In this document: positions 14,746-24,014 of the stretch, piece after piece
How the letters are laid out: each line of letters opens with the position of its first letter
Numbering within the stretch: position 1 is the stretch's first letter
From: CAZMGG01 sp964565715
GTDB taxonomy: Bacteria > Planctomycetota > UBA1135 > UBA2386
Assembly: GCA_964565715.1 (NCBI GenBank)
Contig: CAZMGG010000059.1
Coordinates: 1-32,526, forward strand
DNA length: 32,526 nt
Direction: 5' to 3'
Notes under the pieces: model-generated
The model's input: the letters and a program-made list of their open reading frames with translations, nothing else
What the model was told of the DNA's origin: nothing
Database searches by the model: none
Translations under genes and position numbers: made by a program

Positions 14746-16050
14746 TCAGTTCTTCATCTGCTTGAGCTTGGCGATCGCGCCGAGCACGTTGCGGGCGCCG
14801 GTCTTCCGCTCCCCGGTGGCGTTCTGGGCGACGCCGGTCTGGGCGTCGGAAGCGGCCGCCGGCGCCGGTGTCGACGGGGCCGGGGTCGCGACGGGGGCTG
14901 CCGGCGCGGGCGCCGCCGGAGCGGCGACCGGGGCGGCGGAACGGAGCCCGCCCGACTTGATCGCGTGCTGGATGCCTGCCACGGCGGTGGCGATGCCGGC
15001 GGTCTCCCGCTGCAGTTCGCGCATCGAGTTCTCCAGGGCCGTCATCTGGCCCTTCTGCAGGTCGTCCAGCCCCTTCTGCAGGTGCTGGGCGGTGCGGTCG
15101 AGGCCCTGTTCCAGCCGCTTGGTTGCCGCTTCGGTGCCCTCCCCCTTGGCGACGCGCTCGAAGCCCTTGGCGGTGGTCTCGGCGAGCTTCGCCAGGCTGC
15201 GGCGGATCTCGGCGTCGTCGAAGCGGCTGAGGCCGGCCTGGAGCTGGCCCTGCAGGCGCGTGATCGAGGCGTCGACGCCTTCGACGCGGACCAGCTTCTC
15301 GCCCAGGCGGCGCAGTTCCTCGGCGACCTTCTCGCCGCCGCCGCCGGTGGCGCTGGCGACGGACTCCTCGAGGCGCTGGAAGCCGAGCTTGAGGGCTTCC
15401 AGCAGGCCGTCGACCTCGGTGCGCATCTGGCCGAGGGCGGCGGCGGCGTCGGCGCTCTGGGTGGCAAGGTCCATCAGGGGCTTGCCGTACATCTTGGTGG
15501 CCTTGGTGAGGTTGCCGACCTTCTCGTCCAGGCGCTGCAGGCCGGTGTGGAACTCGCCGAGGTCGCCGGTGGCGGTGCCGCCGGTGCGTTCGTGGTGCTC
15601 GGCCAGCCAGCCGAGGACGTCGCGGTTCTCGGCCTGATCGGCGACCTGCTGGGCCTGCAGCCACGCGCCGTGGGCGGCGGTGGCGGCGATGCTGCCGCGG
15701 CTGGCGGCGATGGCGACCAGGAGGAGGCCGATGAGCGCGAAGGTGCCGGGGGTGAAGCCGGCGGCGGTGCAGGCCGCGGCGGCGCTGGACAGCGGCGGCA
15801 GGGCCGCGAGCGCGAGGCCGGCGGTGGCGAGCGCGATGCCCAGCCAGTGGGTGATGCCGGCGCGTGGGGTCGGCGGCTGTGGCAGCGGCTCGGCGGAGGC
15901 CTCGTCGGCCGTGGCGGCGGGATCATCGACGGGGACGCCGTCGGCGTCGCCATCCGCTGCAGGGGGCAGCTGGCCGTCGGCGGCGTCGCCGTCGCCGGCG
16001 AAGAACTGGGCGAGGTCCTGGATGGAAGCGGATTCCTGTTCCTTGTGCAT
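14746..16050 (-). CDS. Two-transmembrane coiled-coil protein of unknown function
   Basis: Protein of 434 residues with no recognised domain. Residues 1-65 are acidic and disordered. Two hydrophobic segments follow at about 66-115 (WLGIALATAGLALAALPPL and TFALIGLLLVAIAAS), forming a hairpin. A long helical region runs from about 120 to 350 with heptad-like spacing (EEVAEELRRLGEKL-type, FERVAKG, LEQGLDRTAQHLQKGLDDL). An Ala/Pro-rich linker and a basic tail ending KLKQMKN close the protein. ATG 16050 was chosen because a GGGGGG run lies 6 bp upstream. It is divergent from ptsI; a TACACC hexamer about 50 bp upstream of its ATG may be its -10. Confidence 0.7.
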   Translation of the reverse strand: MHKEQESASIQDLAQFFAGDGDAADGQLPPAADGDADGVPVDDPAATADEASAEPLPQPPTPRAGITHWLGIALATAGLALAALPPLSSAAAACTAAGFTPGTFALIGLLLVAIAASRGSIAATAAHGAWLQAQQVADQAENRDVLGWLAEHHERTGGTATGDLGEFHTGLQRLDEKVGNLTKATKMYGKPLMDLATQSADAAAALGQMRTEVDGLLEALKLGFQRLEESVASATGGGGEKVAEELRRLGEKLVRVEGVDASITRLQGQLQAGLSRFDDAEIRRSLAKLAETTAKGFERVAKGEGTEAATKRLEQGLDRTAQHLQKGLDDLQKGQMTALENSMRELQRETAGIATAVAGIQHAIKSGGLRSAAPVAAPAAPAPAAPVATPAPSTPAPAAASDAQTGVAQNATGERKTGARNVLGAIAKLKQMKN

Positions 16051-16129
16051 GCTGACCCCCCGGGTCCGCATCCTGATCGGCTGGTCGCGCGTCCGAGGTG
16101 TAGGGGCATGTTGCAAACCACAGCGCCGT

Positions 16130-16144
16130 CCGCGAAAAACGCGG
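16130..16144 (+). promoter_or_regulatory. Small hairpin just upstream of ptsI
   Basis: CCGCG-AAAAA-CGCGG is a perfect 5-bp stem with an A5 loop, ending 10 bp before the ptsI ATG. No Shine-Dalgarno is present between. It may shape the ptsI leader. It is too short and lacks a T-run for a confident terminator call. Confidence 0.3.
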
Positions 16145-16154
16145 TGGCAAGCCC

Positions 16155-17920
<1,766 letters not shown>

Positions 17921-17924
<4 letters not shown>

Positions 17925-18700
17925 GCGGACGGCGACGCGGCAACTGGAGCGTGCAGGAACTGGAGCGCCTCAAGGAGCTCTTCCCGCGCCACGGTGTCCG
18001 CACCACCGCCGAGCTGCTGCGGCGGTCGGAGGACAGCGTGCGGCGCAAGGCCCTGGAGCTGTTCGCGGCGCCGGTGCAGCATGGCGGCTGGCGCGACGAG
18101 GAGGATGCCTTCCTGCGCCGGTGCTGGGGCGCCGTGGATCCGCGCCTGCTGGGGCAGATCCTCGGCCGGCCGATGGACGAGGTGCTGCGGCGGGCCGCCA
18201 ACATGCGGGAGAAGCTCGCCAGCGGACCCTGGCAGCGGGCCGAGATCGCCGGCCTGAAGGAGCACTACGGCAGCAGGACCGACGTCGATCTGGTGGTGAC
18301 CCTGCGGCGGTCGCGCGAGGAGATCGCCCACATGGCGCAGGTGCTGCGGCTGGCCAAGGACAAGCGCTTCGCCCGGCGCAACCGGACGGTCGAGTCGGTG
18401 CGGATGCCGCGCTGGGACCCGGCATCGGTGGCGCTGCTCCGCGAGATCTATCCCGCGCAGGACAACCTGCAGGTGGCGCGGGCGCTCAACCGGACCGTGG
18501 CCAGCGTCGCCAACAAGGCGAGCCAGCTCGGCCTGAAGAAGTGCCCCGAACTGCTCGCCCGGATCGGTCGGGAGAACGTCAGCGCCCGGCACGACAGCCG
18601 CGGCGCCCGCGGCCAGGCCGGGACCAACGGCACCGGTCGCAATGGCCGGCACCGGCCGGCGGCTGAGGACGCCGACGACGCCGGCGGCGCCGAGGCGTAG
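17921..18700 (+). CDS. Protein with four SANT/GcrA-like helix-turn-helix repeats
   Basis: Protein of 259 residues, no named family recognised. Four repeats of about 40 residues begin at Trp9, Trp57, Trp104 and Trp165. Each has the pattern W-x4-hydrophobic, Leu-x3-Tyr/Phe/Trp, then an A-x2-L-x-R-(S/T/P)-x3-V second part. The fourth (PRWDPASVALLREIYP, ALNRTVASVANKASQLGL) closely resembles the GcrA DNA-binding domain. A basic linker separates repeats 3 and 4. The Gly/Arg/Ala-rich tail after 225 is disordered. It is likely a DNA-binding protein, cytoplasmic, translated together with ptsI through an ATGA overlap. A link between sugar or PEP status and transcription is inference. Confidence 0.7.
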
Positions 18701-18912
18701 GGCCGCACCGCCGCCGCCCGAATCGGGCCCCGGGCCGGGCGACCGGCAGATGCCGGTCCCAAGGCCGCTTCGCCGCTGGCGCCCGGGCGGCCGGTGGCGT
18801 GGCTGCGGCGGCGGCGGGAATCCGGCCTCAACCCCGGAGGGGTGGGCGACCGACAAGGGGGGCGAGCGGTCCGTCACCCGGGCCGCCGACTTGTTCCGAG
18901 GTTCGATCCACC
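18701..18912. other. 212-bp intergenic region before the STAS gene
   Basis: The region follows the SANT-repeat gene and precedes the STAS gene. It contains one strong hairpin (listed separately) and a CCCC-GGA-GGGG inverted repeat near 18833. No sigma70-like promoter of the kind seen elsewhere was found before the STAS gene, and no small gene or tRNA could be supported. Confidence 0.5.
18741..18758 (+). terminator. Hairpin downstream of the ptsI unit
   Basis: GACCGGCAGATGCCGGTC is a perfect 8-bp inverted repeat with two central bases, in practice a 7-bp stem with a 4-base loop. It lies 40 bp after the stop at 18700. No T-run follows, so factor-dependent termination or an mRNA-stabilising role are both possible. 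Confidence 0.4.
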
Positions 18913-19299
18913 ATGGAAATCGTTGGCAAGAAGAGTCAGGGTCTTTCCGTCACGACGCTGAACGACGACAAGACCGTCATCATCTCCTTCAATGACCGTA
19001 GCCTGAACTTCTACGTCACCGACTCCCTCAAGGAGTCGCTGAAGGAGACCATCAACAGCAAGATCGAGGACGGCTTCCAGCACTTCGTGCTGAACCTGGA
19101 GAACGTCAAGATCATCGACTCCTGCGGAGTCGGCCTGATCATCGTCGCGAACAACGTGACGGCCTCGCGCAACGCGAAGCTCTACCTCTCCAACATCAAG
19201 CCGTTCATCATCAAGATCTTCGAGATCATGCGCATCTCGAAGCACCTGGCGATCTTCGAGAAGGAAGAGGACGCGCTGCAGGCCATCAAGTCGGCCTGA
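18913..19299 (+). CDS. STAS-domain anti-anti-sigma-factor-like protein
   Basis: Single STAS domain of 128 residues. Ser70 in IIDSCGVGLII sits at the position of the regulatory phosphorylated Ser of SpoIIAA/RsbV proteins. The rest, FVLNLENVKIIDS and AKLYLSNIKPFIIKIFEIM, matches the STAS beta-alpha pattern. Unlike its neighbours it is rich in Lys, Ile, Asn and Phe and uses nearly only G/C-ending codons, which suggests strong expression. No SpoIIAB-type kinase or PP2C phosphatase gene is in view. The adjoining kinase, receiver and HD genes suggest a shared signalling role. ATG 18913 is in the context CCACCATGG. Confidence 0.85.
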   Translation: MEIVGKKSQGLSVTTLNDDKTVIISFNDRSLNFYVTDSLKESLKETINSKIEDGFQHFVLNLENVKIIDSCGVGLIIVANNVTASRNAKLYLSNIKPFIIKIFEIMRISKHLAIFEKEEDALQAIKSA

Positions 19300-19375
19300 G
19301 GCCGGCCAGGCGCCGACCGGTCCCGCCACGGCGGGGACGGGCGCGCCGTGTCCGCGGCAAGCCTTGGGTGCGACG

Positions 19376-20959
19376 ATGGCCAATGACGCGCCAACCGTGT
19401 TGATCGTCGATCCGCGCCCGGACTCCGCCCAGGACGTTGCCGATGCGCTGCAGGGCGGCGGCTTCGCCGCCCGGATCGCTGGCAGCGCGGCCCAGGCCCT
19501 GGCCGTCCTGGCTGGGGCGCCGATCGCCGCGGTGATCGTCGAGATCGCCTTGCCGGCGGCGGACCTTGCCGCCCTGGCGAGCGGCGCCGAGCGGGCCGGC
19601 GCCGCCATGCTGGCCGTCGGCACCTGGGACGAACCGGCCTACCGGCGGGCGATGCAGGTCGGCTGCCGGACGCCGCTGGCCCGGCCGCTGGCCGCCGCCA
19701 CGCTGCAGGCCGAAACGCACGCCGCCATCGCCGCCCGGCGCGCCGGGGCCGAACGCCGCGACGACCTGCACCGGCTGAAGGTGCAGTACGAGCAGCTGCG
19801 CAACCACTGCACGCAGCAGGCGCAGAAGTTCCAGGAGAGCCAGGAGACCTACTTTCTCGACCTGTCACGGATGATGACCATCATCAGCAACATCATGGAC
19901 GGGATCGTGTTCGTGGATCGCGACGGCAACGTCACGCTCCTCAACCCGGTCGCCGAGGATCTCCTGGGCGTGAAGGCGTTCCTGGCCATCGGCAAGGACC
20001 TGGCGGCCCTCAGCGGCTGCACCGAACTGCTGTCGGCCATCCGCGCCGACCACGGCCGCATGGAGGAACGTCGCGAGGCCGTGCAGACCGTGGAGGTGCA
20101 TCACAGCGAGCAGGATCTGCTCTACATCAAGGTGATCACCACCCGCGTCCTCGACTATCGGGGCCAGATCGCCGGCGTGCTCACGGTGCTGAAGGACGTC
20201 ACCGCCGAGTTCAAGACCGACCAGCTCAAGAACCAGTACCTGTCGATCGTCGCCCACGAGCTGCGGACGCCGCTCACCGGCATCAAGACGTTCTCGACGA
20301 TGATGGCCAAGGGGACGCTGGGCGACCTCAACGACAAGCAGCAGCGCGTGGTCGAGTCGATCCGCGAGCAGTCGCTGCGCCTCGAGCACCAGATCGACAA
20401 GCTGATCAACCTCGGCCACCTGGAGTCCAACGACTTCGGGCTCGACCGGGAGCAGGTGCGGCTGCAGGACTTCGTGGTCGGACTCCTGGCGCCCTTCGAG
20501 CAGCCCGCCGCCGACCGGGGCATCGCGCTGACGTTCGCCTGCAGCGGCGACGGCGTCCTGTGGGCCGACCGCGCCGACCTGCGCCGGGCCTGCCAGGCGC
20601 TGATCGAGAACGCCGTCAAGTTCACGCCCAGCGGCGGCGAGGTGCGGGTGGCGGTGACGCCCGACGCCGACGGCGTCCGCTTCGTCGTGACCGACACCGG
20701 CATCGGCATCGATCCCCGCTACCACCGGCGGATCTTCGAGAAGTTCTTCCAGGTCGAGGATCCCCTGACCCGGCACCACGGCGGCGCCGGACTCGGCCTG
20801 TTCGTGGCCAAGGGCATCGTCGAATCCCACGGCAGCCGCATCGAGGTCTCCAGTCAGCTGGGCCGCGGTGCCGAGTTCTCCTTCCGTCTGCCGATCCACG
20901 CCGAGGCGCCCCCCGCCGACGCGATGGCCTCGGCCGCAGCGACCGTTCACCAAGCCTAG
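19376..20959 (+). CDS. Sensor histidine kinase with N-terminal degenerate receiver domain and PAS
   Basis: Protein of 527 residues, no membrane segment, so cytoplasmic. Order: receiver-like domain (1-120, VLIVDPRPDS start), a coiled-coil linker (about 125-165), a PAS domain (about 170-275, DGIVFVDRDGNVTLLNPVAEDLLG), HisKA with His294 in VAHELRTPLTGI, and HATPase with ALIENAVKFTP (N box), VTDTGIGID (G1) and GGAGLGLFVAKGIV (G2). In the receiver the Asp that would be phosphorylated is Glu56 (VIVEIALP) and the conserved Lys-Pro reads Arg-Pro (LARPLA). A TTG four codons upstream is a possible alternative start. The likely partner is the response regulator 9 bp downstream. Confidence 0.88.
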   Translation: MANDAPTVLIVDPRPDSAQDVADALQGGGFAARIAGSAAQALAVLAGAPIAAVIVEIALPAADLAALASGAERAGAAMLAVGTWDEPAYRRAMQVGCRTPLARPLAAATLQAETHAAIAARRAGAERRDDLHRLKVQYEQLRNHCTQQAQKFQESQETYFLDLSRMMTIISNIMDGIVFVDRDGNVTLLNPVAEDLLGVKAFLAIGKDLAALSGCTELLSAIRADHGRMEERREAVQTVEVHHSEQDLLYIKVITTRVLDYRGQIAGVLTVLKDVTAEFKTDQLKNQYLSIVAHELRTPLTGIKTFSTMMAKGTLGDLNDKQQRVVESIREQSLRLEHQIDKLINLGHLESNDFGLDREQVRLQDFVVGLLAPFEQPAADRGIALTFACSGDGVLWADRADLRRACQALIENAVKFTPSGGEVRVAVTPDADGVRFVVTDTGIGIDPRYHRRIFEKFFQVEDPLTRHHGGAGLGLFVAKGIVESHGSRIEVSSQLGRGAEFSFRLPIHAEAPPADAMASAAATVHQA

Positions 20960-20968
20960 AGGCAGCAC

Positions 20969-21343
20969 ATGGACCGCACTGTTCTCATCATCGAAGACGA
21001 GAAGCTGATCATCGTCTCCACCCAGATGGTGCTGGAGGCCGCCGGCTTCCGCGTCGAATCGGCCACCAACGGCGAGGATGGCATCGCCAAGGCGCGCAGC
21101 CTGACCCCGGACCTGATCCTGCTCGACATCATGATGCCGGGCATCGATGGCTGGGAGACGCTGACCCGGCTGAAGCGCGACCCGGCCACCGCGTCGATCC
21201 CGGTGATCATCTTCACGGCCCGCGAGCACGCCCGCGGTCACCAGAAGAGTGCCGAGATGGGTGCGGCGGACTACTTCCGCAAGCCCTTCGAGCCGGACGA
21301 GCTGATCGAACTGGTCGAGAAGCACGTCACGCAGCGCATCTGA
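20969..21343 (+). CDS. Single-domain response regulator
   Basis: CheY-like receiver of 124 residues with no output domain. The active site is complete: Glu9/Asp10/Glu11 acid pocket, phospho-acceptor Asp53 in LLLDIMMPG, Thr83 in IIFTAR and Lys105 in RKPF. AGAGG lies 8 bp before the ATG. It follows the kinase with a 9-bp gap and is probably its target. Output must go through protein contact, possibly with the STAS protein or the degenerate HD protein next door; that is inference. Confidence 0.9.
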   Translation: MDRTVLIIEDEKLIIVSTQMVLEAAGFRVESATNGEDGIAKARSLTPDLILLDIMMPGIDGWETLTRLKRDPATASIPVIIFTAREHARGHQKSAEMGAADYFRKPFEPDELIELVEKHVTQRI

Positions 21344-21357
21344 ACCGGCCTGCCACC

Positions 21358-22488
21358 GTGGACGGTGAGGAGCCGTACTGGAGCGTGGTCACCGCCCTGC
21401 ATCTGTTGATCAGGACGACGGCGACCGCGCGCCCGCAGGAGGCCGGGCAGGCGGCGGCGGGCTGCCTCGCCGCGCTCGACCAGATCCTGGCCCGGGACTG
21501 CCACCTGATCCTGCAGCACCGCCAGGGTGCGATCCACGCCAACGGCTACCGGCTGCGCCCCGACGTCCAGGGCATGCCGGTGCTGGGCACCCTGACCCGG
21601 CTCTGCGAGCGGCTGCAGATCAGCGAGCTGCTGCTGGAGCCGGGCGTGACGGCGGACTCGCTGCGGACCTTCGCCGAACGCTGCCATCGGGCGGCGGGGT
21701 TCGACGACCTCGGCGGCGCCCCGATGCCCGGCCTGAGCGTCGGGCGGGCCGGCCCCACGGCGGGGCCGCTGGCGGATCAGGCCACCGATGCCGCCGCGGC
21801 GGCGCTGGCGCCCCGGACGCCCGCATCGCCCCTCGGCGCCGCCGGCGGCCGCGGTGGCGATTCGGCGTTGCGCCAGGTGTTCCTGCAGAACCAGCTCATG
21901 CTGGCCATCGATCCCGCCGGCCCGGTGCCGGTCGGCATCGCCAGGGAGGTGGTGGGCGCGGTGGTGGAACGGCTGCTGCTCGAGCCGGCCGGCATCCAGA
22001 CCCTGCGCGCCCTGCAGGAGGATCCGAACCTGCTGCGGCATTCGCTGTCGGTGTGCGTGCTGTCGGCGGTGCTGGCGCGCTGGCTCGGCGCGGCGGACGG
22101 GTTGATCGGCGAATGCGCCGCGGCTGGCCTGCTGCACGGGCTGGGTTCGGCGGGCGTGCGGCGGGCCGGACTGCTGCCACGGCCGGGCGACGCCGACGGT
22201 GAGGCGACCGCCTTCCACGCCCTGCTGGCGGCCGGCGACGGCGATCTGTGGCTGCGTGCTGCGCTGGTGGCCCGGGCGGTGCCGGACCTGTCGACCCGGG
22301 ACGTGACCGAGGCGCTGGCGACCACCTCGCTGGCGGCCGTGGTGGTGCGCACCGCCGACTGGTTCGACGACCGCTGGTCCGATGGCCGCGACGCCGAGTT
22401 CGAACTCGACCTGGAGGACGCGGTGCCGGTGGCGGCGGCCCGGGAACTGCGGTCCGCCCTGCGGGCCTGCCGGGCCGGGGCGGTCTAG
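21358..22488 (+). CDS. Degenerate HD-domain protein (pseudo-phosphohydrolase)
   Basis: Protein of 376 residues from a GTG 14 bases after the response regulator stop; no ATG in this frame gives a better start. The N-terminal part (1-115, with GAIHANGYRLRP and LLLEPGVTADSLRTFAERC) matches a domain often found in front of HD phosphohydrolase domains. A disordered Ala/Gly linker (about 125-165) follows. The HD-like part has RHSLSVCVLSAVLARWLG and then AAAGLLHGLGSAGV. In active enzymes the latter reads LLHDIGK, so the metal-binding Asp is Gly and the catalytic metal site is lost. It likely serves as a binding or output protein for the adjacent two-component pair. Its stop shares CTAG with the convergent gene. 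Confidence 0.65.
   Translation: MDGEEPYWSVVTALHLLIRTTATARPQEAGQAAAGCLAALDQILARDCHLILQHRQGAIHANGYRLRPDVQGMPVLGTLTRLCERLQISELLLEPGVTADSLRTFAERCHRAAGFDDLGGAPMPGLSVGRAGPTAGPLADQATDAAAAALAPRTPASPLGAAGGRGGDSALRQVFLQNQLMLAIDPAGPVPVGIAREVVGAVVERLLLEPAGIQTLRALQEDPNLLRHSLSVCVLSAVLARWLGAADGLIGECAAAGLLHGLGSAGVRRAGLLPRPGDADGEATAFHALLAAGDGDLWLRAALVARAVPDLSTRDVTEALATTSLAAVVVRTADWFDDRWSDGRDAEFELDLEDAVPVAAARELRSALRACRAGAV
22485..22488. other. CTAG shared by two convergent stop codons
   Basis: The palindrome CTAG supplies TAG to the plus-strand HD-like gene (22486-22488) and TAG to the minus-strand CMD-like gene (22487-22485). There is no intergenic space, so any terminator must lie within coding sequence. 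Confidence 0.9.
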
Positions 22489-23114
22489 TCCGGACCGCCG
22501 CCGCAGCGGCGCAGCAGGTCGGCCGCCGTCGACCGCACGCCGGTGCCACACAGGATCGCCTCGTGCAACGCCTCGCGGCCGGCGCCGAAGTGCAGCGCGC
22601 CGCGGCCGTGGGCGATCAACTGCGGCAGCTGGTCGAGGGCGGCCAGGGCGGCCACCGCCAGCAGTTCACGATCCAGCGGCGGCAGCCCCGGGCGGCTGAG
22701 GATCCGCCCGTAGGCCGCCTCGATCACGAAGGCCAGGAACTCGCCGTGGCACCCCGCCAGCATCGTCCGGACCGCCGCGTCGTTGTGACGATAGATCGTG
22801 GCGAACAGGTCGCTGCCCGCCGCTGCCTGCGCCGCCGCCGGCAGCGCGCCGCCGGCGGGGGGCGTCGGGACCGGCCAGCCGCGGTTGAGCACCTCGAAGG
22901 CGCTGACCGTGCGCGGGAAGCCGCAGAACAGCGTCGCCTGCAGCAGGGTCTCCTCCAGCACCGCGCGTGGCACCTCGTGTGCGCGGGCGTCGGCCAGCAC
23001 GGCCTGCAGCCGGCTCCAATCGGCCCTGGCGATCGCCGCGATCGTCAGGCAGGCACGCCGCTGGGCCGTGGTCAGGCCGGCGCGCGCCAGCAGGGCGGGC
23101 AGTTCGAGGGGCAT
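22485..23114 (-). CDS. Carboxymuconolactone-decarboxylase-like (AhpD-fold) protein
   Basis: All-helical protein of 209 residues. LLQATLFCGFPRTVSAFEVLN and LDRELLAVAALAALDQLPQLIAHGRGALHFGAGREALHEAIL resemble the two halves of CMD/AhpD-fold proteins. The CxxC redox pair of AhpD is absent, so peroxidase activity is unlikely; the decarboxylase-type or a regulatory role is open. ATG 23114 was chosen as the first Met giving a normal family start. It lies 32 bp after the HDOD gene in the same direction, and its TAG stop overlaps that of the gene on the other strand. Confidence 0.65.
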   Translation of the reverse strand: MPLELPALLARAGLTTAQRRACLTIAAIARADWSRLQAVLADARAHEVPRAVLEETLLQATLFCGFPRTVSAFEVLNRGWPVPTPPAGGALPAAAQAAAGSDLFATIYRHNDAAVRTMLAGCHGEFLAFVIEAAYGRILSRPGLPPLDRELLAVAALAALDQLPQLIAHGRGALHFGAGREALHEAILCGTGVRSTAADLLRRCGGGPD

Positions 23115-23146
23115 CCGCCCAGTCTTCCGGCCCGCGGCCGCCGCGT

Positions 23147-23992
23147 CTACACCGCGGCGGCGGTGAGCCGGACCAGTTCGGTGATCTCGGCCAGCTCGTC
23201 GGCGCCCAGCCCCAGGGCCAGCATGGCGTCGCCGTCGCACAGGTCGCCGCGATAGCCACCGTCGCCGTCCGCGGCCTGGTGGGCCAGGGTGTTGGCGGCC
23301 TTGATCAGGAAGCCATGCGCCTGGTCCTCGGCACTGGTGGCGTGACCGTGGTGATGCAGCACCGCGGTCTGCACCGCCTCCGGCAGCTTCCAGCGGCGGG
23401 CCAGCAGGCCGCCGACGTGGGCATGGTGGAAGCCGAACACGTCGTGCTCGGCCGTCGCCAGCGGCACGCCGGACTCCCGGCTGAGCCGCAGGGCCTCGCC
23501 GAACTGCTCGCCCCGGTTGTCCAGCAGGATCATCTTGCCGATGTCGTGGATCAGGCCGCAGGTGTAGGCATCGTCGGGGGCCAGGCCCCGGCCGGCGTCG
23601 GTCCGCGTCGCCAGCAGGCGGGCCGCCACCGCGACCTTGAAGCTGTGGTCCCACAGCCAGTCGACGGAGAAGCCCGCCAGGGCCGGGCCCTGCCCGAACG
23701 TCTCCAGCACGGTGGCCTGGACCACCAGGTTGCGGATGACCTTCAGGCCCAGGATGCTGCAGGCGAGGTCGATGGAGGAGATGGCGGTCTTGAGACCGTA
23801 GAAGGAGCTGTTGACCAGCCGCAGCACCTTGGCGGCGATCGCCGGGTCCTTGCCGATGACCCGGGCGGCGTCCCTGGCCGAGCCATCCACCGCGGTGAAC
23901 ACCGCGTGGATCTCGTTCAGGATCGTCGGGATCGTCGGGATCGAGACGGTGCCATCGATGAGTTCCTCGAGTTCGGCGGTGGTGCTGATCAT
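23147..23992 (-). CDS. HDOD-domain signalling protein
   Basis: Single HDOD domain protein of 281 residues. Visible features are LPTIPTILNEI-type start (VSIPTIPTILNEIHAVF), IGKDPAIAAKVLRLVNSSFYG, SIDLACSILGLKVIRNLVVQATV, DHSFKVAVAARLLA, CGLIHDIGKMILL and FHHAHVGGLLARRWKLPEAVQTAVLHHH. The His-Asp pair is intact here, unlike in the neighbouring 21358 protein. HDOD proteins act in bacterial signalling, often near two-component genes, and their enzymatic status is uncertain. It follows lplA after 22 bp in the same direction and lies back to back with the kinase cluster across the CMD gene. Confidence 0.85.
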   Translation of the reverse strand: MISTTAELEELIDGTVSIPTIPTILNEIHAVFTAVDGSARDAARVIGKDPAIAAKVLRLVNSSFYGLKTAISSIDLACSILGLKVIRNLVVQATVLETFGQGPALAGFSVDWLWDHSFKVAVAARLLATRTDAGRGLAPDDAYTCGLIHDIGKMILLDNRGEQFGEALRLSRESGVPLATAEHDVFGFHHAHVGGLLARRWKLPEAVQTAVLHHHGHATSAEDQAHGFLIKAANTLAHQAADGDGGYRGDLCDGDAMLALGLGADELAEITELVRLTAAAV

Positions 23993-24014
23993 GGGGCTCA
24001 CGCCCCGTTGTTCG

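Noticed and set aside
18795..18815. GG-N10-GC spacing resembling a sigma54 promoter before the STAS gene
   Set aside because: The sequence is a GC-rich run where this spacing arises by chance; the TGGCAC and TTGC cores are absent.
18890..18912. GGTTCGATCC resembling a tRNA T-arm
   Set aside because: The flanking bases do not form the required 5-bp stem, and no acceptor or anticodon arm can be found upstream.
22485..23654. 389-codon version of the CMD-like protein
   Set aside because: The extra N-terminal part overlaps the HDOD gene in another frame and is Arg/Gly-rich shadow sequence; the Met at 23114 gives the family start.
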